Shown one piece after another: positions 45,101-56,909 of a stretch of 64,000 nucleotides of DNA. The notes below the pieces were generated by a model. It made no database searches, had not been told where the DNA came from, and saw only the letters and a list, made by a program, of their open reading frames with translations. The stretch lies in assembly GCA_027186245.1 (NCBI GenBank), contig CP114481.1, positions 10,001 to 74,000 on the forward strand. Direction: 5' to 3'. The first letter of the stretch is position 1. Every line of letters begins with the position of its first letter. Made by a program: the position numbers and the translations under genes. Source of the stretch: Coriaria nepalensis (taxonomy: Eukaryota; Streptophyta; Magnoliopsida; Cucurbitales; Coriariaceae).

Positions 45101-46262
45101 TCCTCATCCATATGATTGAAAGTGATGTCAACTGGATTCTTAGGCTGATAGGCTATTGAGACCGAGAAAACCTTAGTTTGTGTTAAACTTTGAGTCCATT
45201 TACTCCTTTGATGCCCCGAGTCTTCTCCCTTCGGTCCTCCTACAATCACTTGTATCTCTCCCACGACATTATGATGCCTAGGATTAATTTCAGGATGGGC
45301 ATCAACTCTATTATCTCTTATGTCATTCCTTCTTCCTTCTCTCTTGTTCCCCCTTCCTTCTCTAATAACAAATTCTCTTAGACGTCCTTCATTGACCAAT
45401 ATTTTAACGTCTCTCATTAGATGAATAGAATTGTCAGTTTTATGATCGTAATCCCTAGGATACTTATAGTACAACTTTTTATCATGCTGAGCCAGAGAAC
45501 TTTTCAATGGTTCAGGGGCTCTAAACAACTTATGGCTCTTGAAGTGAGTATAGATCACCTCAATACTTTCCACTAAGGGAGTAAGGGTATTCCTAAAGAA
45601 TGAAGACCCTCTTCTCTTATATGGGCTTCTTCTTTCCTCCTCTTTCTTTCTTTTGTCCTCTCTCCATTCCCATTTCCCCTTGAGTTTATCCCTCTCTCTT
45701 CGCCTTACTTACCATGCTGTTTTCCCTATGTTCTCGCTAGATCTTCGGTTGTGACACCAATATTTCCTCTACCACTCCTATCCTTTTAGCTTTCAATAGT
45801 GCCTCAACGCAGGAGTTGAACAATTTTTTACCTAAGTGATTGATGAGCTTTTTATCATTTGTGCCTCTGAGGAATATAGAACTCCTATATCTATGGGCCG
45901 GTCCACCTTTTTTGAAGCTCGGTTAAATTGTTCCACATAATCCAAAAGAGTCTCTCCTGGGTTCTACTTGATAGTATATAGACTCATGAGAGGGAGTAAT
46001 GTGTTAGCTGCCCTCAAAAGTTCAACACAAATAGTTGTTTCAGCTTATTAAAGAAGTTAATGGAGATTAGTGTGAGGGATCTGTACCAATCACTAGCTAA
46101 GTCTAATAATCTGATGTGGAAACATTGGCATATCAACTCGTCAGACATGGAATTCATTCTCATACACATCTTATATGAGTTAACATGATCACGAGGATCT
46201 TTAGTTCCATCATACATAACGGTTAGAGCCCTAAACTTCTTATGCAACTCAGCATTTTGCAC
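45101..46262 (-). pseudogene. Gag of Tat copy A, degraded
   Basis: Two surviving parts on the - strand. 46262-46014 is the gypsy gag core (LTVMYDGTKDPRDHVNSYKM, FHIRLLDLASDWYRSL). 45573-45101 is the C-terminal part with a zinc-finger-like region YYKYPRDYDHKTDNSIHLMR, where the Cys of relatives (YCxxHxxxGHxTEDC) are lost, then NEGRLREFVIREGR. Stops lie between. Confidence 0.78.
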
Positions 46263-46964
46263 TCACCCCAAGAATGGGCTCTCTGGTCCGTCCATACAAA
46301 GGTTAATTCCCTTCACTGCTGCTTCTAACTTCTTCAATCTCTTAGTTAGCTCCAGGATAACCTTTACATGTCCCTTAGGCTCTTCAACCTTGTTTATGAG
46401 AAGTATAAGTTCCCTTGAAGTCTATATGGGGTTTAAATTCCATGCAGTATTTGTGGAATCTTTAGCCTCCTCTTCCCATTCATATCTAGTTTTTAGGCGG
46501 GACGGAGCATCATCCTTCTTCTAGTGGAACCTTCTCCCTACAGATGAACCTTAGCGCACTCCAATGGGACGCATATCTTTATGCCCCTGTATTTCTCCCC
46601 TCTGATGCCTCATCTTAACCCTTATTTTTGTGATTCTCTCGTTTATGAAGAGTTCCACCACTTAGCCTACTCTTTCAGCCAAGCCTCACTTTATCCTTTC
46701 AATAGCCTACAACACATCCATTCTGTTGTTGACTACATCCAGTGTTTGAGGAGGTGTTGGTCGTCCCCTAGCAGCATTAACAGAATGTGTCACCCTTCCC
46801 CTTAAGGTAAAGGATGGAGGATTCCTCTTCCTCTACCCCTTTCTCCTCCCTTATTCTCTCCTGTCTTTTCCCCTTCAAAGCTCTCCATACCCTTAAACTT
46901 TCTTTAACTTAGGTTGCTGATCTGTTGGAGTTTTCAGAAAAGAAGACAACGTCCCAATGGTCGG
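46263..46964 (-). other. Gag start and untranslated leader of Tat copy A
   Basis: The - strand carries weak gag N-terminal similarity near 46263-46400, then an untranslated leader. I could not assign a tRNA to the primer site beside the LTR (about 46950-46964). Confidence 0.45.
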
Positions 46965-47597
46965 TGTCAAACTGTTAACGTGGAAAATTGTCAGCAACAG
47001 GGCTCCACAACTGACAGTGTGCTCCAAGATCAACCCACCTGCACTCACAAACAAAGAGTGGTCGAGGTTATGGTCGTCCAACTCCGCTTCGATGCTCTAG
47101 TTAGTATTGAAGCATTTTGAGAGAATATATTATAGATAATTTGAGTGTGAATGCATCTATCTTTATTCTTCTATATTTTAGCTTTTATACCTAGGGCAAT
47201 GTTATGAAATCCTAGACATATTTACACGTGTCAAGCCCTTTTTGCTCAATAGCCTAATCATTCTATGCTCCATGATCAGTGTCAAAGCCATATACCTTTA
47301 ATATGATAGAGGTATGCTCCATGATCGGTGCCAGAACCATCCTCTGACATGGCAGAGATATGCTCCTCATTAAAGGACCAGAGTCGCCTCTCACATGTCC
47401 TCTTCTTCTTCAGTGCTTTATTACCAAACGTGCCTCAAGCTAGAGATGAGCGAAGAATACTCTGCTCAGCCTCAGCTTCACCTAATACTCCCATCTCACC
47501 TAGTTATCACGATACATATTGATCACGTTCTTAATCCCAACAGATCTCAATCGTAGCGTCACCTATTCCTACCGAAGTCATCTATCTAAGCCGAACA
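46965..47597 (-). repeat. 5' LTR of Tat copy A, end eroded
   Basis: TGTCAAACTGTTAACGTGG onward, aligned with 36136-36770; similarity stops near CTAAGCCGAAC, about 20 bases short of the full length. Confidence 0.72.
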
Positions 47598-48931
47598 TCT
47601 TCTATGGAAGATTTGATTATCTAGTTGATTTAATTGTGATGAGATGCCTTTGTATAAGATCTTCATTGGGTGTGGGATGTGTTTACATTTCACCTGTATA
47701 AAATGTTCATCGGGTGCTTCTAATTGTGGATTTCTACCTCGCTTCTCTACGTTGTGGCTACGTTAGCTTTTCCCACTGCAACTTAAAATCAGTGTAGGAG
47801 GAGCTCAAGAATGTTCTATGCCTCTCATCTCCTTTCTTCGACTGCTTTTCCTTCTTTTGATGTGGAAGCTCCTTTCTATGTCAAAAAAGATGGAATCAAA
47901 ATAGTCTCTTTCTCTCCTACGTCTCTAACACAAATGAAGTTGTGCTAGAATTCTTTGTCTGGCGCCCTTCATTGGAGGAGATTCAAGCAATATGAAAAGC
48001 TTATCCCTCCGTTGATTCTTTAATTAATTAAAGTACCAATGAAATCTTGACGATCAGTTTGTCATGGGTTTGATGGACTCTCGATCCCTTTTGATTCGTT
48101 TCAAATCTGAATCATACCTACTTGAGGCTCTTATAAGGGAAACAACCATGATAAAAGCTTATATTTACATTTATTTCCTGTTTTAGTTCTTGAGGTCAAA
48201 ATTTAAAGTATAAAATATAAAAATATTCTTAAAACACTTTGATATTCATCTATTTTCTCTTTTTTTTTCTTCCCTAAACATTCATCTATCACTTTTATCT
48301 TAAAATACCACTATTACTACCGCATAGTTCCGACGCTGGTTCACCAGCCCATTCTCTCATCCCTCTCTCTCTCTCTCCGTCTTTCTTTTCAAATTTGGGT
48401 TTGGAAAATTTGAATTTCAGATCTTGAAACAAAACCCAGATTCAGAGAATGGACTAGTGACCCATAACCTGAACCTTATGGTAAAAATGGTAGATAATTG
48501 TTTGGGAAATAAGCAGAGAGAAAATTATGAAAATTAAAAGCTAAGGAGAGCTTTTTCGAAATTTTCTTTTTTTGTTTTATTTCAAATTTTGACTTCAATA
48601 ACGAAAATAGGAAAATAAAGTAAATATAAAGATTAATATGATTCAATTGAAAATAAATGAAAAAAAAAAACGAGGACTAAAGGACATAAGTCAAGTTTAC
48701 TAGAATAACCTCGTAAGTCTGTTTAGTTATGTACTTGGCTTGTCCAGAAAGGAACTCTGTAATATCCGTACTAGGAAGTAATTATATCTGATCGAAATAT
48801 TTACTATGATCAGATTAGGTAGCTGAAGCCAATTCAATATTCACTCAGCCACCCTTGCTGTTCAACTTGGTGTATTAATATACCAGGTCTTTCTTCCAAT
48901 GCACCCCAACTAATCTTAGTCTCCTTCTAAG
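47598..48931 (+). promoter_or_regulatory. Upstream region and promoter of the P450 gene
   Basis: No coding feature. It has a CT microsatellite (48362-48378), A/T runs, and two copies of a GATCAGATTAGG / CTGATCG-like word about 150 bases upstream of the ATG. A TATA-like TATTAATATACC lies at about 48873, 59 bases before the ATG. Confidence 0.4.
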
Positions 48932-50458
48932 ATGGAGTTGCTGGATATCCTTCTCACGATGACAGCACTTACCTTGCTTTGTTTGTGGTGCCGTTTGTGC
49001 ACTGTCAAGCCGAGAGAACGGAAGAATCTCCCACCTGGCCCACCAGGTTGGCCCCTTGTCGGCAATCTCATCCAAGTCATCCTGCAACGACGTCCGTTCA
49101 TCTTTATAGTACGTGATTTGCGGGCGAAATATGGACCGATATTCACAATGCGAATGGGCCAACGTACACTTATTGTCGTCACCAGCTCGGAACTCATTCA
49201 CGAAGCTTTAGTCCAGAGAAGCCTAACATTTGCCAACCGGCCAGCTGACTCGCCGATACGCCTTGTGTTCAGTGCAGGGAAGTGTGCAGTCAACTCAGCT
49301 GAATATGGGCCTTTTTGGCGAACCCTCCGCCGGAACTTCGTTAGCGAGTTAATCAGCCCCATAAAAATAAGGCAATGCAGCTGGATACGAAAGTGGGCGC
49401 TTGAAAACCACATGGAGAGGCTGAAGAAAGAGGCTTTGGAGCAGGGCTTTGTCCAGGTCATGAGCAACTGCAGGCTCACTGTTTGTAGCATTCTTGTATG
49501 TATATGCTTTGGAGCTAAAGTCCGGGAAGAAGAGATCAAGGAAATCGAAAGCATATTAAAAGAGGTAATGATAATGACAACCCCAAAGTTTCCGGATTTC
49601 TTTCCGATTCTCTCTCCGTTGTTCCGGAAGCAACTAAGAGAAGCCAAAGAGCTGAGGAAGAAACAGTTAGAGTGTCTAGTCCCGCTGATAAGGAAGAGAA
49701 AGGATTTTGTGGAGAGAGATGAAGAGGCTAGTAGTGGGTGTTCAGAGATGGTTAGTCCAGTTGGTGCAGCTTACATCGACTCGTTATTTGGGTTAGAAAT
49801 GCCAGGTCGAGGTCAGTTGGGAGAGGAAGAGCTTGTCACTCTGTGCTCAGAAGTGATTAATGCCGGAACTGATACGAGTGCAACAACAGTGGAGTGGGCT
49901 TTACTTCATTTGGTGGTGAACCAAGAGATTCAGGAAAGGTTGTACAGGGAAATAGTTGAGTGTGTAGGAGAAAATGAGTTGGTCACGGAGAAGGATGTTG
50001 AGAAAATGAATTACCTGGGCGCAGTGGTGAAAGAGACACTCAGGCGACACCCACCAAGTCATTTTTTGCTATCTCATGCAGCGACAAAGGAGACAGACCT
50101 GGGGGGATACACGGTTCCAGTGGGCGTGAGCGTGGAGTTCTACACGGCATGGGTGACGGAGGACCCCTCTTCATGGGAGAATCCAGGTGAGTTCCGACCC
50201 GAGAGATTCTTGGAGGGCGACGGGGTTGACGTGGACATGACGGGGACAAGAGGCATTAAGATGGTGCCATTTGGGGCTGGAAGGCGGATGTGTCCGGCAA
50301 TGACGCTCGGCTTTTTGCACGTGAATTTGTTGCTTGCTAGGATGGTGCAAGCTTTCGAGTGGGTTCCCATTCCCGCTTCCCTCATAGACCCTACTGAGAC
50401 TTTTGCTTTTACTGTTGTTATGAAAAACCCTCTCAAGGCTGTCATCTTGCCTAGGTGA
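48932..50458 (+). CDS. CYP77B: Cytochrome P450, CYP77B1-like, intact and intronless
   Basis: 508 codons, single exon, as is usual for CYP77. An N-terminal membrane anchor (LLDILLTMTALTLLCLWCRL) is followed by the proline hinge NLPPGPPGWPLVGN. Further motifs are helix C WRTLRR, helix I NAGTDTSATTVEW (311-316 AGTDTS), ExxR as ETLRR (E368), FRPERF, and the haem loop PFGAGRRMCPA with the Cys ligand at about residue 454. By recall it is closest to Arabidopsis CYP77B1, an ER fatty-acid epoxidase; the CYP77 family acts on fatty acids, in part for cutin. The haem loop has Ala where most P450s have Gly after Cys-Pro/Ile, as in CYP77B. Catalytic residues are all present. No sign of transposon damage. 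Confidence 0.92.
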   Translation: MELLDILLTMTALTLLCLWCRLCTVKPRERKNLPPGPPGWPLVGNLIQVILQRRPFIFIVRDLRAKYGPIFTMRMGQRTLIVVTSSELIHEALVQRSLTFANRPADSPIRLVFSAGKCAVNSAEYGPFWRTLRRNFVSELISPIKIRQCSWIRKWALENHMERLKKEALEQGFVQVMSNCRLTVCSILVCICFGAKVREEEIKEIESILKEVMIMTTPKFPDFFPILSPLFRKQLREAKELRKKQLECLVPLIRKRKDFVERDEEASSGCSEMVSPVGAAYIDSLFGLEMPGRGQLGEEELVTLCSEVINAGTDTSATTVEWALLHLVVNQEIQERLYREIVECVGENELVTEKDVEKMNYLGAVVKETLRRHPPSHFLLSHAATKETDLGGYTVPVGVSVEFYTAWVTEDPSSWENPGEFRPERFLEGDGVDVDMTGTRGIKMVPFGAGRRMCPAMTLGFLHVNLLLARMVQAFEWVPIPASLIDPTETFAFTVVMKNPLKAVILPR

Positions 50459-50485
50459 ATGGCTGAGTGCAATGCATGAATCAAA

Positions 50486-50731
50486 ATACTATATATATTA
50501 TATATATATATATATATGTCTCTTTCTTAATTGTTCCGTATATATATATATATATATGTTTCTTCCTTAATTATTCCCTTCATCTTGATTGCTTAATAAT
50601 TATATATATATATATATATATATGTTTCTTTCTTAATTATTCCCTTCATCTTGATCGCTTAATAATTATATATATATATATATGTTTCTTTCTTAATTAT
50701 TCCCTTCATCTTGATTGCTTAATAATTATAT
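50486..50731. repeat. Minisatellite with (TA)n, 3' of the P450 gene
   Basis: Three to four units of about 60-65 bp, each a TATATA run followed by GTTTCTTTCTTAATTATTCC and CTTCATCTTGATYGCTTAAT. Unit length varies with the TA count. It starts about 30 bases after the stop codon, so it is probably in the 3' UTR. Confidence 0.88.
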
Positions 50732-53149
50732 GGATAGAAAGAATAGATACTCTCCAACTCTTTCTGGGAGTTTATATTTAAGCCATCAAATTTCATTTCA
50801 TTTAACATTATTAAGTTTATATTTAAGATCATTAGTATCACTTTGAGATTATTGATTTTATATCAAGCGGACTCTTGGTTCGATTCTCTAAAAAGAAATA
50901 AGAATAAAATGGAATATAATCACTACTTTTAACTATATATTTTTTGTTAATACAAAAAATAGTAATAAATAATTATTTTGATTTCACATATTTAGTAACG
51001 AGTAATAAAATTAGTTAATTAAAAAAAAATTAAGAATCGGGAGGTTAAATTTTATAATACACTTGTTTTTATATTTGCATATAATTATGCTAAATATATA
51101 TTAAATAAATATAATATTTGTAATATTTATATTTGAACATTATCTTAGTAGTTATTTTAGTTTATCTAACTTAGAAAAAAAAAAAAAAAAAAAACCTCCG
51201 AATAAACGCAGTTGATCTTTATGATCCTGCCCATATATCTAAAAATAATTTATCTAAGCAAGTTTTTACAGTAGATAGTTAGAATACATAATAATAGTTG
51301 GATAGCTAGAATGCAATTTTCATATTCCCCCTTATTTTGGCGAATTAATTGAAAATATCGTTGGTTTTATCTAGTTATAATCATAAAGCATATCAGATGT
51401 AATTACATACAAATGTATATATGAATTCATATACATTTAACAACGATTAATTAGTTCAACAAAAATCTCTTTCAGTGATTTAATACATTTGTTTTAGTGA
51501 TTTAAAAAAAAAAAAAATTAAACGCCAATTGACTATTTAACAGCTAAAGAACTTGGTTGAAATGATATCTTTAAAGAGGAAAAATGTTATGTTAGATCAG
51601 GATAGGATGGTTGTGGTTCGGGTTCTGACTTTCTTGGTATCATTATTAGTATGGGATTGAAATGGCTAGTCCCAATATAATACCAATTGGTGTCAGTACC
51701 AATACCTATCGGCTATCGATACTTAAAATAAATATTGATATCGGATTCGATTTTGGAATTCCCATCGAGATTGGAAACTTTGGCCCTCTAAATAGCTTCA
51801 TAAAAATTGAATATTACGTCCATATATCAATCATTTCAATATGTGAGGTATTTCATATGCATTAGAGTTTCATAAGTTTTTTTTTTTCATTTTTCTTAGG
51901 GAAATGTGAGGGTAACTACTAATTTTATTTAATGTTGAATCTATTATGGAATGATGATATTTTAGAAAAGTTTGATTGTAAATTATGGAATGAGAGGAAG
52001 TTTGATTGTAAAATTTAACAAGTCACATATTGTCCAAAATTTAAAATTGATTATTTTTCTTTTTTATTTCTTCTTAAAGGAAAGATAATAGTAATTATTA
52101 ATTTATATTTAATATTAAATTTATTATATGAATGAAGATAATTATTAATTTATATTTAATATTGAACTTATTATAAAATTAAGTACTTTAAAAAATTTAG
52201 TTATAAAATATATCATGTGACGTGTTTTATTTTCCAATCCCGATAAAAAAATCTATATACTTAATCTGATACTGATATTGAGGGTCGAGATTGAGATCAA
52301 CTTTAATCCCAATTCGGTCCCATTCCTATTCCTAAATAATATTTTTGAAGAAAATACTTATAACTTATCATAATCCTACCAATCTTACCTTTTCTTTCTT
52401 TTATTCTTTTTACTTGCTTTTCATCTTGAGCCCCACGCCCCACCTTTTCTCTTTTTTTTCTCCTATTCTTTTTCTCTTTCTTTGCCGCATCGCCTCTTTC
52501 TTTCTTCTTCCAAAGAACATATACATTGAGTTATATTGCAAGGACTCTCATTTTTCCAAATACTGGCATATGCTATGAGCATTTGGCTAGGAGCGCTCAT
52601 GGAAGGTGAACAAGTTACTAAATCGTGACATGAAATTTAAAAAAAAAATGATCAGGAATCTTAGTACCGATCTCCATCCATAAGCCGAGACCGGGACTGG
52701 TACCACCTTACACCTATACCAACAAGAAAAATGCTCACCTCTAGCATGTTATAAGAAATTGATATTTTATATGTGATGTAATTTTGTGTCTAAACTCAAC
52801 TTTTATTATATATTATACTATATTGTATATGATATATGATATGATTTCAAGCCCGCTAATAATACTTAAACAAATTTTGAAGAAATGTTTTTCTAAAATT
52901 TCCTCATAAACCCAGCAAAATTTAAATATTACATGAAATACATAAATGAATGAGTGATTCTATTTCACTCGAAAAATATGTGTTTTGAACAAGAATGAAT
53001 TGTCCACGCACTAGGTGCTAAAAGAATGAACCATCCACTCTGGAAAAGGGAATCTCTTCCGCATGTACGAGGTTTGTAAAATATTTGACCATGTGAAAAA
53101 ATAAAATCATCCCCTTATAACCTATTTTATGGCATTCAAGAAGACGTAA
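50732..53149. other. AT-rich intergenic DNA
   Basis: No gene. It contains poly-A runs (51176-51195, 51508-51520), near-repeats of ATTAATTTATATTTAATATT (52095-52170), and patches with GGTACC-type words (51600-51760, 52660-52730) that look like old DNA-transposon ends but give no inverted repeat I can prove. No upstream ASPM exon is found here. Confidence 0.5.
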
Positions 53150-54602
53150 AAGGAGCTTAATATGTTGCTACCCTTTAGCCCTGATGTGAAGGTTTGGATG
53201 GTCAAGACATTTATGCCACGTTCGATAATCAATTTGAGCAAAATTACAAGTGAAAAAATGCAAAGAAAAGGAAGGAGAGAAAGGAAAGTGAAGAAGAAAC
53301 AAACGCCCCACTTGAGGCCCCGTCACGATCATCCTCCCTGATTGCTAATCCTGGACAACGCAACAATTTAGAAAATTCTACTTTACAATTTGTTTTGACC
53401 AACTGACCAACGGAAACAAGATTGGTTGCGAGACTATGGGAGACAAAGACATCAGGTAGGGATGAAGAAATATCACCGGTTGTCGTGATGGGTAAAGAAT
53501 TGACATTAGCATTATGAATTTAAAAGGGTTCGAAATATTTCTTTACATTGGTGAGAGAATCAACACTGTTTGTCATATAGTGGGAGGCTCCATAATCAAA
53601 ATACCAAGGAGAAGTGGTAGAAAAGGGTTTACCTGAGAGTCCTAAAGATGAAAATGCAAAAATGATCATTTGTTGAAGCATTTTAGGAGTCACAGATTGA
53701 ACAGGAGCAGGAGCACTTTGTGTAAGAAGAGCTATATCCACAAAACTTCTGGTAGAAGGACGACCAACAGATGTGGAGTATGCTGTTTTTGATCTCTTTG
53801 GTGACCAAATAGGACATTCCTTAATGATATGGCCATCCTTTTTGTAGTAATTGCAGAATTTTTGGGGACAATTGGAGGTAAAATGACCAAGGCCTTTGCA
53901 ACATAAACATTGAAGAGTACTCATATCCAGACTTCTTGGCTTACCATGTTGCATAGGCCACAGGAACATATGTAGATCGACGTTGTTCCATAGTGGGTTG
54001 TGTAAAAAAACGATGCTCATCGCGAAGTAAGTCATTGAGACATATATCCAATGAGGGGACAAATTCACGGTTCATGAGATTGGATCTAGTGGCTTCAAAT
54101 TCAGGTCTCAGTTTCATGAGAAATTGATCCCTTTTAGTAATTTCATGGATATATTGGACTAAACTAAGTCCTTCAGATGGCAGAAGAGCATAAATTATAT
54201 TAGTGTATTCAGGTCAAAGATTGTTGAACCTAGAGTAAAAATCAGAAATAAAGAGACTATCCTGTTGTAGCGCAACTAGTTCATGTTCAAGTTGAAATTA
54301 TCGAGCAGTGTTTTATCGGTTGTATATCTTCTTCAGCTAATTCCACATCTCGGCTACTGTCTTTGATGGATGAAGATCTAAGATGATCTTAGGTTCAACC
54401 GATCCTAAAATCCATGACATGACTTAAGCAACCTTAACTTCCCACTTAGAGTGTTGGTATGTGCTTCTGTTAGGAGCAAGTTTGTTGCCATCAGCATGTC
54501 CCCCACAGCTCCTTTGACAAAAATCGTGAAGTGAAAGGCCCAGGCTGAGTAGTTCTTTTCATTAAAGCGAATCAAGGAAGTGTCCGACTTATCTATCGAC
54601 AT
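53150..54602 (-). pseudogene. Gag-protease-preintegrase fragment of the truncated copia
   Basis: Starts MSIDKSDTSLIRFNEKNYSA at 54602 with the gag YxxW motif, and stops at 54405. A gap with stops follows, then 54068-53520 with knuckles CLCCKGLGHFTSNC and a damaged second knuckle, and protease WYFDYGASHYMTNS (Ser of DSGAS now Tyr). After 53520 the frame is broken but ends in the HHCC start WHKCLDHPNLH. Confidence 0.8.
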
Positions 54603-54680
54603 GAGATCAAGAGAAAATTATAAAATAAAAAAAAAGACGAAAAGGTCTGATAACAAGGGATAACAAAGATTCAGAACTGT

Positions 54681-54887
54681 GGCTCTGATACCATGATAAT
54701 TTAGAGACTTATTGCTTAAAAAAAGTGTGTTCTATTAGGTTTTAGGGTCTTCCTTTATATAGGGCATATACAAGTTGGAATGGAAATAATTACATATTGA
54801 AATTCAGCCCTTAACTTTAGCTATTACCATATATAGGTGTCTAATTACAGCTAATCTATTCTAAGTAAGGAAATAGTATTTACAACA
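54681..54887 (-). repeat. 5' LTR and primer site of the truncated copia
   Basis: LTR 54694-54887 (194 bp), as read on + TGATAATTTAG to TTTACAACA. The primer site 54681-54693 reads TGGTATCAGAGCC on the - strand. Confidence 0.82.
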
Positions 54888-54924
54888 ATGTTTAGTCAAA
54901 AGGTGACTTGAAATTCCTTTGACA

Positions 54925-56080
54925 AATAATGCCTTCCTTAATCAAGACTTAGTTGAGGATGTGTATGGATATTCCCCTCAATTTTGAGAAACTTGATACA
55001 ACCAATAAGGTGTACAGACTCAAAAGATTCTTATACGGACTCAAGCAATATCCAAGGTTTTGGTTTGATATATTTACAAAAGTGGTTAAAAGACATAGCT
55101 ACTTTCAGTGTCAAGCAGATCATACTCTATTTGTCAAATTCTCTTCTACAGGAAGGATTGCCATCCTTATTGTGTACGTTGATGACATTATCCTAACAAG
55201 GGATTATGATGAGGAAATGAGCAGTCTTAAGGAATTCCTAACCAAAGAATTTGAGATCAAAGACTTTGGAAGCCTTAAATACTTCCTAGGAATCTCAGTT
55301 TCCCAAAGAAAATACATACTAGACCTTCTGCAAGAAACAAGAATGCTCGGGTGCAAGCTATCGGACACTCTCATGGACATTACAACCATATTGGGTCTTA
55401 AAGAGGATAATGCATAAGTTGATAAGGGCAGATATCAACGTCTTGTGGGAAACTGATTTATTTATCCCACACCAAATCGAATATTGGTTTTCCGGTGAGC
55501 ATGGTGAGTTAGTTCATAAACTGTCCCAATGAAGAACACATTGAGGCAGTCTATTAAATCTTGAGATACTTAAAGCTGACTCTAGGAAAAGGTTTGTTCT
55601 TTGGGAAAACATCAAATAAAGATATTGAAATTTATAGTGATGCTGATTGGGCCGGATCGGTAAAGGACCGAAAGTTAACATAAGGTTATTGTACCTATAA
55701 TGGGGGAATTTGGTGACATAGCAAAGTAAAAAGCACTTAATAGTTTCAAGAAGTAGTGCAAAGGGTGAGTTTCGAGCCATGGCTCATGGGATATGCAAGG
55801 GAATGTGGCTAAGAAGACTCTTAAAGGAGTAAAACATTTTGGTGGATGAACTAATGAAGACGTATGTAACAATCAATATGCCATCAGCATTGCAAAAAAT
55901 CCAGTGCGTCATGATCGGACAAAACATATGGAGATCAATCACCACTTTATAAAAGAAGAGGTAGAGGAGGGGACAATCAAACTGCTTTAGATGCCAACAT
56001 GTTTTCAAACAGCTGATATTCTTACTAAAGCTTTACCAGGAATCAAGTTTGCAGATCTGAAATCCAAGCTTGGCTATTAA
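54925..56080 (+). pseudogene. Reverse transcriptase and RNase H of the 3' half copia
   Basis: The open part 54953-55417 has MDIPLNFEKLDTTNKVYRLK, LYGLKQYPRFWFD and [14 protein letters not shown] (catalytic Asp pair). RNase H pieces follow in broken frames: SDADWAGSVKDRK (about 55637), SSAKGEFRAMAHGI (55753), NQYAISIAKNPVRHDRTKHM (55870) and the TADILTKALPG end (56010). Confidence 0.82.
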
Positions 56081-56102
56081 CATCGCCAAACTTGAGGGGT
56101 AG

Positions 56103-56343
56103 TGTAGAATATATTTAGGATTCTGCTTGCAAACAAATCAAACAGCTGATTAGATGCGTTTATTTAGGGATTCATATTATTTTCTTTTAGGTGTATATTT
56201 AGTATTTTTCCTTTTATGTTGAATAGGTTTCCCTCCTATATAAGGGGCTCGAAGATGTAATTTGTTTCCTAAGTGAAGAATTTTATTCCTAAGTGAAAGA
56301 GGAACTCCTTGTGACAACTGTACTTACTCATCAGTCGGAAACA
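56103..56343 (+). repeat. 3' LTR of the 3' half copia
   Basis: Starts TGTAGAATATATTTAGG after the polypurine tract and contains a TATA-like CTATATAAGGGG (56237). The right end at GGAAACA is a guess, as there is no partner to align. Confidence 0.55.
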
Positions 56344-56618
56344 TGTTTGATAAGTGTTTTTCAAAATGTGCTCTCTTAAGTGATTGTTATAACCGGGGGG
56401 TTTCTTTGTGTACCTCTAGTTCTGGCTGAGTTTTGTTCATTTTTTGTGTGCTGGTTTTAGTTTTGGTTTGGTTTCTCAATTGGGTTTAGTTTTAGATTTG
56501 ATGGGGCTTTCTAGTCCTTGTCCTGGGTTTACTTCTTGAACATTGGAATCTTTTAGATTGCAATATCATGTTTTCTTCCAGTGTGTCATTAGGAAATGAT
56601 GTATTACTCTGACTTTGA

Positions 56619-56817
56619 CAAACACTGCACCCTGGGATGCTTCCAGAAAATGCCGCAAAAATTATACAGCATCATTACAAAGGATTGGTTGAACGGTGCA
56701 AATTTATCAAGACAGTGAAGACCGTATCTTTCTTGCAAATGTTTGTCCGGGCTTGGTTAACAGGTAAGAAAAAAACAGATTTTATTCAACTAAATACAGC
56801 TAAAGAGTTCTCACACG
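56619..56817 (+). pseudogene. ASPM-like exon a
   Basis: QTLHPGMLPENAAKIIQHHY onward, one IQ motif, donor G|GTATGC, leaves one base. Reading upstream from 56619 in the same frame gives two TGA (56610-56618), possibly decayed CGA codons, so the exon start is uncertain. Confidence 0.7.
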
Positions 56818-56909
56818 GTATGCAGTACTTTTTGTCAATTCTGTTTATATATATATATATATATATGCATACCTTTGTTTCGCGGTAACATATTTCCTCG
56901 CGTCTTCAG

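Larger units (their letters stand above)
36136..47597 (-). mobile_element. Degenerate Tat-like Ty3/gypsy element (copy A) with antisense gene
   Basis: On the - strand: 5' LTR (46965-47597), gag, protease, reverse transcriptase, RNase H, a second archaeal-type RNase H, integrase, tandem repeat, then an antisense gene, polypurine tract and 3' LTR (36136-36792). A second RNase H together with an antisense ORF next to the 3' LTR is known from Tat-lineage Ty3/gypsy elements. All frames are broken, the reverse transcriptase lacks its central part, and a 1.26 kb piece of a related element sits between gag and protease. No target duplication could be confirmed because the right end is eroded. Confidence 0.82.
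53150..54887 (-). mobile_element. Truncated Ty1/copia fragment (5' half)
   Basis: On the - strand: LTR (54694-54887), initiator-Met primer site (54681-54693), gag, zinc knuckles, protease and the start of integrase (WHKCLDHPN at about 53200), then lost. The 3' half and second LTR are absent. Its LTR abuts the 3' half of another copia on the opposite strand at 54887/54888. Confidence 0.82.
54888..56343 (+). mobile_element. Truncated Ty1/copia fragment (3' half)
   Basis: Starts inside reverse transcriptase (NAFLNQDLVEDVY, about 54928), continues with the RNase H domain, a polypurine tract (CTTGAGGGG) and an LTR start at 56103. There is no 5' half or first LTR in the window. Close in sequence to the outer copia at 4405. 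Confidence 0.82.

Noticed and set aside
48875..50484. Several - strand frames opposite the P450
   Set aside because: Shadows of the P450 coding strand with no motif.
50467..50781. 104-codon repetitive frame after the P450
   Set aside because: Translation of the TA minisatellite.
50860..50900. GGTTCGATTCT with weak tRNA likeness
   Set aside because: No acceptor or anticodon stem can be drawn around it.
51560..52760. Possible DNA transposon suggested by GGTACC-rich patches and TAGAGGTGAGCAT
   Set aside because: I could not find matching inverted ends or a target duplication.
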